Of a DNA stretch of 41,185 nt, positions 1-7,409 are shown in pieces; positions within the stretch are counted from its first letter, which is position 1; every line of letters starts with the position of its first letter. A program made the translations under genes and the position numbers. This stretch comes from Bacteroidales bacterium. GTDB lineage: Bacteria > Bacteroidota > Bacteroidia > Bacteroidales > UBA7960. The notes under the pieces were generated by a model that did no database searches, was not told the DNA's origin, and saw only the letters and a program-made list of their open reading frames with translations. The stretch is taken from NCBI GenBank assembly GCA_007123065.1, contig SKSI01000099.1:1-41185 (forward strand), given 5' to 3'.

Positions 1-135
1 ATTCTTGTTCGTCAACAGCCTGGTCAGGTTGCTTGTCCGGGACAGATTCTTGTTCGTCAACAGCCTGGTCAGGTTGCTTGTCCGGGACAGATTCTTGTTC
101 GTCAACAGCCTGGTCAGGTTGCTTGTCCGGGACAT
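1..135 (-). repeat. Three 45-bp tandem repeats inside the acidic coding region
   Basis: Positions 1-45, 46-90 and 91-135 are copies of the same 45-bp unit; the first two are identical and the third differs only in its last base. The unit is a multiple of three and encodes the 15-residue block VPDKQPDQAVDEQES on the minus strand, so copy number can change without a frameshift. The array touches the window edge, so the true number of copies is unknown. Confidence 0.95.
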
Positions 136-340
136 CTGCGTCATCCAGAGGTTCCATGGAGGCTTGTGCATCCTTTGGTTTTAATCCATCGGAATCATTT
201 TTCTCCGGATCAGTCAGATCAGCAGCAGTTTTTTCTTCGATGTCATTCTTTAGTTCAGCCCTCTCTTCGGCCGTGTGTTTATCCTCTGAAGCATTTTTTT
301 CATTTTCTGCCTGAGGATTCAGTTCTTCTTTTTTTTCCAT
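1..340 (-). CDS. Acidic repeat-containing protein, N-terminal part (cut by window edge)
   Basis: An open frame starts at the ATG at 340 (minus strand) and runs off the left edge without a stop, giving about 113 residues. It begins MEKKEELNPQAENEKNASED and is almost entirely charged or polar (Glu, Asp, Lys, Gln), with no membrane segment or catalytic motif. From about residue 69 it enters perfect 15-residue repeats (VPDKQPDQAVDEQES) that continue past the edge. Some Bacteroidota DUF349 proteins carry an acidic low-complexity N-terminus like this, but the part that would prove it is outside the window, so I leave the function open. A -7 promoter match lies about 140 bp upstream. Confidence 0.7.
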   Translation of the reverse strand, partial: MEKKEELNPQAENEKNASEDKHTAEERAELKNDIEEKTAADLTDPEKNDSDGLKPKDAQASMEPLDDADVPDKQPDQAVDEQESVPDKQPDQAVDEQESVPDKQPDQAVDEQE

Positions 341-476
341 TGGAAAACAGTTTCTGATTACTAATTAAAGTTGTTAGGCGATCTGCGTAAAAATACACTC
401 ATTTGATTAAGTGTGATTGCCAAAATAGTTCGGCATGATCCTTATATTTTCAATTCCTATTGATTTCGAAACGCTG

Positions 477-505
477 CAAAAATAGGAATATTTTTCAGCC
501 TGCAA
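477..505 (-). promoter_or_regulatory. Candidate Bacteroidota promoter for the acidic-repeat gene
   Basis: On the minus strand TATTTTTG (484-477) matches the -7 consensus TAnnTTTG, and a TTG lies at 505-503, 18 bases further upstream, near the usual spacing for the -33 element. This would start a transcript around 470 and give a leader of about 130 bases before the ATG at 340. The -33 element is only partial. Confidence 0.35.
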
Positions 506-536
506 TATAAAATCCCGACAAGAAAAGCAGAATAAA

Positions 537-1718
537 TTAAACCTTGTCGAAAGCCTGTTCCAGGTCGCTTAAAATATCCTCTACATCTTCAATACCGACT
601 GACAAGCGAACCAGCCCGTCAGTTATACCTGAACGCTCACGTGCCTGCTGGTTTATCTTTGAGTGCGTCATAGAGGCCGGATGCTGGATCAGGGTTTCCA
701 CACCCCCCAGAGAAACAGCCAAAATACAAAGATTAACGCTGTTCATCAAAGTTTTACCGGCTGATATTCCCCCTTTCATTTCAAAACTGATCATGGCACC
801 GGGGCCTTTCATCTGCCTTTTGGCCAATTTATATTTTGGATGGGAGGGCAAACCGGGGTATTTTACCCAGGCTACCTTGGGGTGATTTTCCAGGTAGTGT
901 GCAATTTTCATCGCATTTTCCTGTGACCTTTCCATTCGCAAAGACAAAGTCTTTAACCCCCTGATAACCATATATGCCTGATGGGGGTCCATATTGCAAC
1001 CCAGGTTTACCATCATCGGTCGCAGGATATCGTACATCTCTTTTTCCCTGGTAACAATAATTCCGCCAACGATATCTGCATGTCCGTTCAGAAACTTCGT
1101 AATGGAATGAAAAACAATATCAAAACCATAATCAAGCGGTTTTTGCAGGTAAGGACTGCAAAATGTATTATCAGCCACAGTGATTAGTTGGTGCTCGCGG
1201 GCGATCTTAACGACCTCCTCAAGATCTGATATATCCATTGTTGGATTCGCTGGTGTTTCGATAAACAACATCCGGGTGTTCGGACGAATTGCTTCCCGGA
1301 TTTTTGCAGGATCTCCGGTATCAATATAAGATGATTCAATCCCGTACTTGCTGTAATGTTTCTCCATAATTACCCTTGAAGGGCCATAAACAGCAGCTGT
1401 GCTGATCATATGGTCGCCCTGCTCGAGCAATGCACTGTAAATGGTATTAACAGCACCCATACCGGAACTCACCGCAATTCCTTTATATCCGTCCTCCAGA
1501 GATGCCACAAGTTGCTCAAGAGAGTTGATGGTCGGGTTGTTGATGCGCGTATAAATGTAACCATCCGATTCGCCTGCAAAACAAGCAGCACCATGATCTG
1601 CATTCTTAAACTTGAAAGTGCTGGTCTGGTATATTGGCACGGTTGCGCTACCAAACTGATCATCAATCATTCCCGCATGGATGAGCCGGGAATTGAATCC
1701 TATTTTTTTTGAATCCAT
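537..1718 (-). CDS. PLP-dependent trans-sulfuration enzyme, methionine gamma-lyase-like
   Basis: This 393-aa protein belongs to the Cys/Met metabolism PLP enzymes (cystathionine gamma-synthase, cystathionine gamma-lyase, methionine gamma-lyase). Visible features are YTRINNP (residues 56-62, phosphate contact from the partner subunit), SSGMGA (84-89), Asp183, and the PLP lysine Lys208 in HSITKFLNG. The C-terminal part (GGVETLIQHPASMTHS, then GLVRLSVGIED) closely resembles methionine gamma-lyase. However, the cysteine found just after the active-site Tyr-Gly in classical methionine gamma-lyases is a proline here (YGPS, 111-114), so cystathionine or broader C-S lyase activity is equally possible. 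It is the last gene of a minus-strand run starting at secA, 49 bp after the CoA-binding gene. Cytoplasmic. Confidence 0.85.
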   Translation of the reverse strand: MDSKKIGFNSRLIHAGMIDDQFGSATVPIYQTSTFKFKNADHGAACFAGESDGYIYTRINNPTINSLEQLVASLEDGYKGIAVSSGMGAVNTIYSALLEQGDHMISTAAVYGPSRVIMEKHYSKYGIESSYIDTGDPAKIREAIRPNTRMLFIETPANPTMDISDLEEVVKIAREHQLITVADNTFCSPYLQKPLDYGFDIVFHSITKFLNGHADIVGGIIVTREKEMYDILRPMMVNLGCNMDPHQAYMVIRGLKTLSLRMERSQENAMKIAHYLENHPKVAWVKYPGLPSHPKYKLAKRQMKGPGAMISFEMKGGISAGKTLMNSVNLCILAVSLGGVETLIQHPASMTHSKINQQARERSGITDGLVRLSVGIEDVEDILSDLEQAFDKV

Positions 1719-1767
1719 AAGTAATGTAATTAATATAAGTGAAATAAACGATTAACTCTGAAAATGA

Positions 1768-2124
1768 TCAATAACTGTCCGAAGCAAGCATAACCAGCGT
1801 GCAGTCTCTGATGCACTCAATTCCTGCCGCTTCAGCTTTGCTAATTAAAATTTCGTTGTATGTACCCGGATTGAATACAATCCTTTCAGGCTTCAGCGAG
1901 ACAATGTAGTCGATATATGAAGATTGATTCTGAGGCCCGACATATAGCGTAACTGTATGCAGATCCTCAATCCAGGGCTTATCTGTTATGACCTGCACAT
2001 CCTCAATTACAGTTTCTCTTTTACCGATCGCCACAACTTCAATTCCGGATTCACGAAGGGCTTTTACAGCCTTAAATGAATACCTCAAAGGGTTAGGGCT
2101 TGCTCCAATAACCAGTGTTTTCAT
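1768..2124 (-). CDS. CoA-binding domain protein (YccU/CoA_binding_2 type)
   Basis: A 118-aa single-domain Rossmann-fold protein. It opens with a beta strand and nucleotide-binding loop (MKTLVIGASPNPLRYSFKA) and carries the family signature FNPGTYNE near residue 85 and a late Cys-Arg-Asp-Cys motif. Family members are small cytoplasmic proteins thought to bind CoA or a similar nucleotide; their physiological role is not settled. It lies 14 bp downstream of the OsmC-like gene, so the two are probably co-transcribed. Length is normal for the family. Confidence 0.85.
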   Translation of the reverse strand: MKTLVIGASPNPLRYSFKAVKALRESGIEVVAIGKRETVIEDVQVITDKPWIEDLHTVTLYVGPQNQSSYIDYIVSLKPERIVFNPGTYNEILISKAEAAGIECIRDCTLVMLASDSY

Positions 2125-2138
2125 AGAATCAAAATAAT

Positions 2139-2534
2139 CTAAACAATTTTTACAGAAAACTCGGGTGCATTTGAGATGTGTTTCTTAACAGCACAGGCCT
2201 CTGCGGCTTTGATGACACTTTTTTTGTATTGATCCGGAAAATCAGGTGGAAGAAATATTCTGATCTCGATCTCCCCAATCATTCTGGTTGCTTCATCAAC
2301 GTGCATCAATTGTTCGAGAAAAATGCCATCGGTTGGAATCTTTCTTTGCTGGCAGAACGATTGCACGTAATATCCGGCGCAGGTACCTACTGACGCAAGG
2401 AACAAGTCAAATGGCGATGGGGCACTGTTATCCCCTCCCACTTTTTCCGGTTGATCGGTTTGTATTACAAAGTCTTTGTAATGCGCTTCAACCAAATGCT
2501 TTCCTCCTAAAACAATCCTCATATTTCTCATCAT
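2139..2534 (-). CDS. OsmC/Ohr-family protein
   Basis: A 131-aa protein with the OsmC fold signatures: GGDNSAPSPFDLFLASVGTC followed by a helix, and a second conserved cysteine in AEACAVKKHI. In characterised OsmC/Ohr proteins these two cysteines form the thiol centre that reduces organic hydroperoxides; whether this branch (closer to YhfA-like OsmC proteins) does so is unproven. Two in-frame ATGs (2534 and 2531) could both serve as start. Upstream lies a 53-bp gap after the thioesterase that holds a small inverted repeat (CTTTAA-ACCGG-TTAAAG, 2567-2583). Confidence 0.85.
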   Translation of the reverse strand: MMRNMRIVLGGKHLVEAHYKDFVIQTDQPEKVGGDNSAPSPFDLFLASVGTCAGYYVQSFCQQRKIPTDGIFLEQLMHVDEATRMIGEIEIRIFLPPDFPDQYKKSVIKAAEACAVKKHISNAPEFSVKIV

Positions 2535-2587
2535 CAGTATATTAAATAAATTATGCTAAACAAATACTTTAAACCGGTTAAAGCTTC

Positions 2588-2995
2588 TTACTTATGATAT
2601 GCTATCAATCTATCAAGAAACCATTGCGGTGCAGGACAAGGCCTGCCGGTTTCCTTGCTAAGAAAGGCAAGCACGGTATAACCTTTATTAAGAAGCTTTC
2701 CTGCAGCATTGTAAACTTCGTAGTCGAAATGCATTCGCGCACCGGGCAAATCAGGGACTGTTGTTTTTATTGTAAGTAGGTCGTCATAGCGTGCGGGGCG
2801 GATATATTTCAGATGCATCTCTGCAATAGGCATCACAATACCTGTTTCCTCCATATCCTTGTAGCTGGTTCCAAGTTCCCGCATTGCTTCTGCCCTGCCA
2901 ACTTCGTAATACTGCGGATAGTTGCCATAATAAACAAATCCCATCTGATCGGTTTCTGCGTATCTGACACGCAGCTGCGTTGAAAAAGTCATCAT
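2588..2995 (-). CDS. Acyl-CoA thioesterase, hotdog fold (YbgC/4HBT)
   Basis: A 135-aa single hotdog-domain protein. The N-terminal motif RYAETDQMGFVYYGNY contains the catalytic Asp of the 4-hydroxybenzoyl-CoA thioesterase/YbgC class, followed by the long helix YYEVGRAEAMRELG. The substrate is presumably an acyl-CoA or acyl-ACP, but chain length cannot be read from sequence. It starts 20 bp after the secA stop and so probably shares the secA transcript. Confidence 0.88.
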   Translation of the reverse strand: MMTFSTQLRVRYAETDQMGFVYYGNYPQYYEVGRAEAMRELGTSYKDMEETGIVMPIAEMHLKYIRPARYDDLLTIKTTVPDLPGARMHFDYEVYNAAGKLLNKGYTVLAFLSKETGRPCPAPQWFLDRLIAYHK

Positions 2996-3015
2996 TTTCT
3001 TATCGAATTAACAAA

Positions 3016-6000
3016 TCAGCCGGATTTACCGTGGCATTGTTTGAATTTTTTTCCACTCCCGCAAGGACAAGGCTCGTTGCGGCCAACCTTTTTCTCAACA
3101 CGCACAGGCTGTGCTTTTTGCTGGCTACCGCCACGGCCGGGAATATCGCTGCGACCGGTCTGCATCTTGCTCATATCAGTTCGTTCACGTTGCGTACCAC
3201 GTTCAATTTGATCCGGATCCCTCACAGGCAGGTGGGCTTTGCCCAGGAAGGAGATGATATCCTTGTTTACCTTCTGTAGCATCCGCTTGAACAATTCAAA
3301 CGATTCGAACTTATAAATCAGCAGTGGGTCTTTTTGTTCGTAGGCGGCACCCTGAACAGATTGCTTCAAGTCATCCATTTCCCTGAGATGGTCTTTCCAG
3401 GCATTATCAATATTTCCAAGCGTAATTCCTTTTTCTACCGATAATGAGACTTCGCGTCCTTCACTCTCGTACGCTTTTTTTAAATTGGCGATCACGCTGA
3501 GGGTTTTCATCCCATCTGTAATCGGAATGGCAATATTTTCATATTTCTGGGATGCCCGCTCATATACTTCCCTGATAACGGGAAAAGCGATACGGGCCAT
3601 CTCACCATTTTTTCGTTTATAGGTATCAATCGCTTTCTCATAAAGCGTTTCATTAAGCTTTTCTGTTTTTCCTTCCAGGAAGGTTTGCTGATCGAAAGGG
3701 GGTTCAATACCGAAAGTGCGGAGCAGTTCGAATGTAAAACCATCATAATCGCCTGTTTCCTGGTAGCTAAAGATCAGTTGTTCACAAGTATCATAGATCA
3801 TATTGGCGATATCGACGGCCAGACGCTCGCCAAATAGCGCATTGCGACGCTTTCTGTAAATTACCTCGCGCTGTGCATTCATCACATCATCATATTCCAG
3901 GAGGCGCTTACGAATACCAAAATTATTCTCTTCAACCTTTTTCTGCGCCCTTTCAATAGATTTTGTAATCATGGAATGCTGGATCACCTCTCCCTCTTTA
4001 AGGCCCATCCTGTCCATCAGCGACGATATCCTTCCTGAGCCGAATACACGCATCAGGTCATCTTCGAGTGACACAAAGAATTGCGAAGAACCCGGGTCTC
4101 CCTGTCGTCCGGCACGACCTCTGAGCTGTCGGTCAACACGCCTCGATTCGTGACGTTCGGTGCCCAGAATGGCCAACCCTCCGGCCTCACGCACACCGGG
4201 ACCCAGCTTGATGTCGGTACCACGACCGGCCATGTTTGTAGCAATCGTAACCATTCCAGGCTGACCAGCCTCTTTCACAACCTGTGCTTCTTTCTGGTGA
4301 TGCTTGGCATTCAATATATTATGAGCTACTGAGCGCAACTTTAGCATTCGACTGAGCAATTCTGACGTCTCAACGGATGTCGTACCTACCAATACCGGTC
4401 GACCGGCTTTCACCAATTCAGAAATCTCGTCAATCACTGCATTGTACTTCTCCCTTTTGGTTTTGTAGATCAGGTCCTCCATATCCTTTCGGACAATCGG
4501 CCTGTGTGTCGGGATTACCACAACATCAAGCTTATAGATGTTCCATAACTCACCCGCCTCTGTCTCAGCGGTTCCCGTCATACCGGCAAGTTTCCGGTAC
4601 ATCCGGAAGTAGTTCTGTAGTGTGATGGTTGCATAAGTCTGGGTTGCCGCTTCAATCCGGACATTCTCCTTAGCCTCTATCGCCTGGTGGAGTCCGTCGG
4701 AATACCTGCGCCCTTCCATAATCCTGCCCGTTTGCTCATCAACAATCTTGACCTTATTGTCCATGATCACGTATTCAGTATCCTTCTCAAACAAGGTATA
4801 TGCCTTCAGCAACTGGTTGATGGTATGAACGCGCTCGCTCTTGACCGAAAAATCATTCAAAAGCAGATTCTTCTTTTCAAGCTTCTCTTCAGTGGGTAGT
4901 TCAGACTTTTCAAGCTCCGCCATTTCGGATCCCATATCAGGCAAAATGAAGAAATTTGGATCATCTGTCTGGCCGGTGATCAGATCAATCCCTTTCTCCG
5001 TTAACTCTAATGAGTTGTTTTTCTCTTCAATAACAAAAAAGAGCACGTCATCAATGATGTGCATATGCTTGCTCTGTTCCTGCATATAAAAGTTTTCTGT
5101 CTTTTGCAGAATTGTTTTCATACCCGGTTCTGACAAAAACTTGATGAGTGCCTTATTCTTCGGAAGACCACGGTGACATCTGAGCAGAAGCTCTCCGCCT
5201 TTTTTTTCATCGGGCTCCCCTTCTTTGGGTAATAACAGTTTACGTGCCTCAGCAAGCAGATTGGTAACAAGTGTTTTTTGAGCCCCATACAATTTCTCCA
5301 CCTTAGGTTTCATCTCCTGAAACTCGTGCTTCTCTCCACGCGGTGTTGGTCCGGATATGATCAGCGGGGTTCGTGCATCATCGATTAATACGGAATCAAC
5401 CTCATCGACGATCGAATAGTTCAGCTTACGTTGTACAAGCTCTTCAGGGTTGCGAGACATATTGTCGCGCAGGTAATCAAAACCAAACTCGTTATTGGTA
5501 CCGTATGTAATGTCAGCAAGGTAGGCACGTCTTCTTTCCTCAGAATGGGGCTGATGCTTGTCAATACAGTCGACCCTTAAACCGTGAAATTCAAAAAGCA
5601 TTCCCATCCATTCGCTATCCCTCTTAGCCAGATAATCATTCACGGTAATGATATGAACACCTTTACCCGGTAGGGCATTCAGGTAAATCGGCAAGGTCGC
5701 GACAAGGGTTTTACCCTCCCCGGTTGCCATCTCGGCAATCTTGCCTTTATGCAAATGGATACCGCCAATCAGCTGCACATCGTAATGAACCATATCCCAG
5801 GTGATCATATTCCCCCCGGCCATCCATTGATTTTTATAATATGCCTGAGAGCCTTTTATTTCAATGCTGGGATGAACGGCAGCAAGCTCACGGTCATGAT
5901 CTGTGGCCGTAACAATCACAAATTCATCGTCATTGAATCGCCTGGCCGTCTCCTTTACCACTGAAAAAGCCTCAGGTATCAGCTCATAAAGGATGGCCTC

Positions 6001-6300
6001 TGTTTTTTCATTCTGTTTGTCATCCAGACGATCTATCTGAGCGTAAATCTTTTCCTTCTCTTCAACATCCAGACTGTAGTTGGTATCCAGATACTCCTTC
6101 AGTGTATCAATCTGTTTCTGCTCTTCATCAACGTTTTCTGCAATGCGTTTTTTAAGCTCGGCTGTTCTGGCCCTGAGCTGATCGTTGTCAAGCTTCTTAA
6201 TCTCTTCATAAACCAGAAGAGTTTGTTCATACACATCCTTGATTTCACGATAATCCCGGTCGGCTTTACTTCCGAATATTTTCTTAATGATATTAAGCAT
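3016..6300 (-). CDS. secA: Preprotein translocase ATPase SecA
   Basis: A 1,094-aa motor ATPase that pushes unfolded proteins through SecYEG. Visible motifs are Walker A MATGEGKT (Lys197), the DEAD-type box DEVDSVLIDDART, the preprotein cross-linking region, the helicase motif with GRGTDIKLG, and RQLRGRAGRQGDPG. The C-terminal SEC-C zinc motif is CPCGSGKKFKQCHG. The protein is about 190 residues longer than E. coli SecA, mostly through extra sequence around residues 60-180 and in the nucleotide-binding/preprotein region, which is usual for Bacteroidota. A -7 promoter match lies 26-33 bp upstream. The thioesterase follows after 20 bp. Confidence 0.98.
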   Translation of the reverse strand: MLNIIKKIFGSKADRDYREIKDVYEQTLLVYEEIKKLDNDQLRARTAELKKRIAENVDEEQKQIDTLKEYLDTNYSLDVEEKEKIYAQIDRLDDKQNEKTEAILYELIPEAFSVVKETARRFNDDEFVIVTATDHDRELAAVHPSIEIKGSQAYYKNQWMAGGNMITWDMVHYDVQLIGGIHLHKGKIAEMATGEGKTLVATLPIYLNALPGKGVHIITVNDYLAKRDSEWMGMLFEFHGLRVDCIDKHQPHSEERRRAYLADITYGTNNEFGFDYLRDNMSRNPEELVQRKLNYSIVDEVDSVLIDDARTPLIISGPTPRGEKHEFQEMKPKVEKLYGAQKTLVTNLLAEARKLLLPKEGEPDEKKGGELLLRCHRGLPKNKALIKFLSEPGMKTILQKTENFYMQEQSKHMHIIDDVLFFVIEEKNNSLELTEKGIDLITGQTDDPNFFILPDMGSEMAELEKSELPTEEKLEKKNLLLNDFSVKSERVHTINQLLKAYTLFEKDTEYVIMDNKVKIVDEQTGRIMEGRRYSDGLHQAIEAKENVRIEAATQTYATITLQNYFRMYRKLAGMTGTAETEAGELWNIYKLDVVVIPTHRPIVRKDMEDLIYKTKREKYNAVIDEISELVKAGRPVLVGTTSVETSELLSRMLKLRSVAHNILNAKHHQKEAQVVKEAGQPGMVTIATNMAGRGTDIKLGPGVREAGGLAILGTERHESRRVDRQLRGRAGRQGDPGSSQFFVSLEDDLMRVFGSGRISSLMDRMGLKEGEVIQHSMITKSIERAQKKVEENNFGIRKRLLEYDDVMNAQREVIYRKRRNALFGERLAVDIANMIYDTCEQLIFSYQETGDYDGFTFELLRTFGIEPPFDQQTFLEGKTEKLNETLYEKAIDTYKRKNGEMARIAFPVIREVYERASQKYENIAIPITDGMKTLSVIANLKKAYESEGREVSLSVEKGITLGNIDNAWKDHLREMDDLKQSVQGAAYEQKDPLLIYKFESFELFKRMLQKVNKDIISFLGKAHLPVRDPDQIERGTQRERTDMSKMQTGRSDIPGRGGSQQKAQPVRVEKKVGRNEPCPCGSGKKFKQCHGKSG

Positions 6301-6325
6301 ATACCTTCTTTTTTTTTAAGCGTAG

Positions 6326-6333
6326 CAAAGTTA
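6326..6333 (-). promoter_or_regulatory. Candidate -7 promoter element of secA
   Basis: TAACTTTG on the minus strand matches TAnnTTTG and would place the transcript start about 20 bases upstream of the secA ATG. A TTTG lies at 6351-6348, but the 14-base spacing is shorter than the usual 19 or so, so the -33 assignment is weak. Confidence 0.45.
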
Positions 6334-6391
6334 AACAAATATGCCGACAAAGCCCGGCTAGCAAACCTTAATTTATCAGGCCCGCAAGGAT

Positions 6392-6414
6392 AAAAAAACC
6401 GGCCATGGCCGGTT
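6392..6414 (-). terminator. Rho-independent terminator after the DUF2795 gene
   Basis: On the minus strand a perfect palindrome AACCGGCCATGGCCGGTT (6414-6397) can form a 7-bp GC-rich stem with a CATG loop and is followed by a run of seven T. It sits about 40 bp after the DUF2795 stop and insulates secA, which is transcribed in the same direction. Confidence 0.8.
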
Positions 6415-6449
6415 ATATGGGTTCTTAATCAAGAAAGAAAAGGAAGTGG

Positions 6450-6671
6450 TCAATACTCATCTTCGTGAAAAAAGAAATCATCTTTAGTGGGATAATCGGG
6501 CCAGATGTCTTCGATACTTTCGTAAACGTCGCCTTCATCTTCAATCTCCTGAAGATTTTCAATCACCTCCATGGGTGCACCCGAACGAAGGGCATAATCG
6601 ATCAACTCTTCTTTAGTTGCCGGCCAGGGTGCATCTTCCAGTTTTGAAGCAAGTTCGAGTGTCCAGTACAT
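6450..6671 (-). CDS. DUF2795 domain protein
   Basis: A small acidic protein of 73 residues starting MYWTLELASKLEDAPWPATK, with the conserved core KEELIDYALRSGAPMEVIENL and an acidic tail ending HEDEY. This composition is typical of a short DUF2795 family widespread in Bacteroidota; its function is unknown. The frame could be opened 10 codons earlier with a TTG at 6701, but I chose the ATG at 6671. A good promoter (6728-6699) would start transcription at about 6692, inside the longer version, and the family usually begins with MYWTLELA. It is transcribed divergently from smpB and ends at a clear terminator. Confidence 0.85.
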   Translation of the reverse strand: MYWTLELASKLEDAPWPATKEELIDYALRSGAPMEVIENLQEIEDEGDVYESIEDIWPDYPTKDDFFFHEDEY

Positions 6672-6698
6672 AAATAGTTGTATTGGTTTGATTTTTTG

Positions 6699-6728
6699 CA
6701 AAAGTATGTTTTTTTATAAATAAACCAA
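6699..6728 (-). promoter_or_regulatory. Promoter of the DUF2795 gene
   Basis: The minus strand reads TTG (6728-6726), 19 bases, then TACTTTTG (6706-6699), matching the Bacteroidota TTTG-N19-TAnnTTTG arrangement. It lies 28 bp upstream of the chosen ATG at 6671 and decides that start. Confidence 0.6.
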
Positions 6729-6788
6729 CATTTAATTCTCATTTTGGCTTGAAGAATCGTTAAAAAATCGCAAAAGCCTTATTTTTCT

Positions 6789-6796
6789 TATATTTG
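6789..6796 (+). promoter_or_regulatory. Candidate -7 promoter element of smpB
   Basis: TATATTTG matches TAnnTTTG and points toward smpB, with a predicted transcript start near 6803. No clear -33 element is seen. Confidence 0.45.
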
Positions 6797-6864
6797 CCAT
6801 GCAATAAGACCATCCGGAAAAAACGTTTTATACCAAAATTTATGTGCGTGGATGGGTATGCAAC

Positions 6865-7305
6865 ATGGACGTGATGGAAATTAAAAATAAAAAAGCTGCA
6901 TTCGAGTATTATCTCCTTGACGCCTTTACAGCGGGGATTGTGCTTACCGGAACCGAGATCAAATCGATCCGTTCCGGGAAAGCCAGCCTGAAAGAATCCT
7001 ATTGCGCTTTTCAGGAAGAGGAGCTTTTTGTGCGCAATATGCATATTTCCACTTATGATTATGGAACTTACAACAACCACGAGCCCAAAAGGGAGCGAAA
7101 ACTGCTACTTCAGGCCAGGGAATTGCGCAAATTAAAAACGAAGCTTGAAGAAAAGGGGTTTACACTTGTTCCAACCCGTCTTTTCATTAATGAAAAAGGA
7201 CTTGCAAAGCTGGAAATATCGCTGGCGAAAGGGAAAAAGCTTTACGACAAACGTGATACCATCAAGAAAAAAGACCAGCAACGGGACTTGGATCGTGAAC
7301 AATAA
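6865..7305 (+). CDS. smpB: SsrA-binding protein SmpB (trans-translation)
   Basis: SmpB binds tmRNA and brings it to stalled ribosomes. The protein (146 aa from the chosen ATG) contains the family core IKNKKAAFEYYLLDAFTAGI, GTEIKSIRSGKASLKESYC, the RKLLLQARELRKL helix, and the basic tail AKGKKLYDKRDTIKKKD that enters the decoding centre. An upstream GTG at 6844 is in frame, but the family normally begins only a few residues before IKNKK, so the ATG at 6865 (or 6874) is preferred. A -7 promoter match lies about 70 bp upstream. The tmRNA gene itself is not in the window. Confidence 0.95.
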   Translation: MDVMEIKNKKAAFEYYLLDAFTAGIVLTGTEIKSIRSGKASLKESYCAFQEEELFVRNMHISTYDYGTYNNHEPKRERKLLLQARELRKLKTKLEEKGFTLVPTRLFINEKGLAKLEISLAKGKKLYDKRDTIKKKDQQRDLDREQ

Positions 7306-7352
7306 GTGGATAATTGCATTTTATCAAAAAAACAACAATCGATCCAATTTGT

Positions 7353-7360
7353 TACCTTTG
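7353..7360 (+). promoter_or_regulatory. Candidate -7 promoter element of the S41 protease operon
   Basis: TACCTTTG followed by C is a textbook Bacteroidota -7 element, about 50 bp before the protease ATG at 7410. The -33 region is AT-rich without a clear TTTG. Confidence 0.5.
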
Positions 7361-7409
7361 CAGAGATAGAAAACAACGTTTATAAATAATCGAATACAAG
7401 GAAATTATA

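Noticed and set aside
33..314. Plus-strand ORF with Ser/Cys-rich repeats (93 aa)
   Set aside because: It is the antisense shadow of the acidic repeat gene; its repeats come from the same 45-bp units and it has no plausible protein features.
6844..6864. GTG start at 6844 for smpB
   Set aside because: It would add seven residues unlike other SmpB N-termini; the ATG at 6865 fits the family better.
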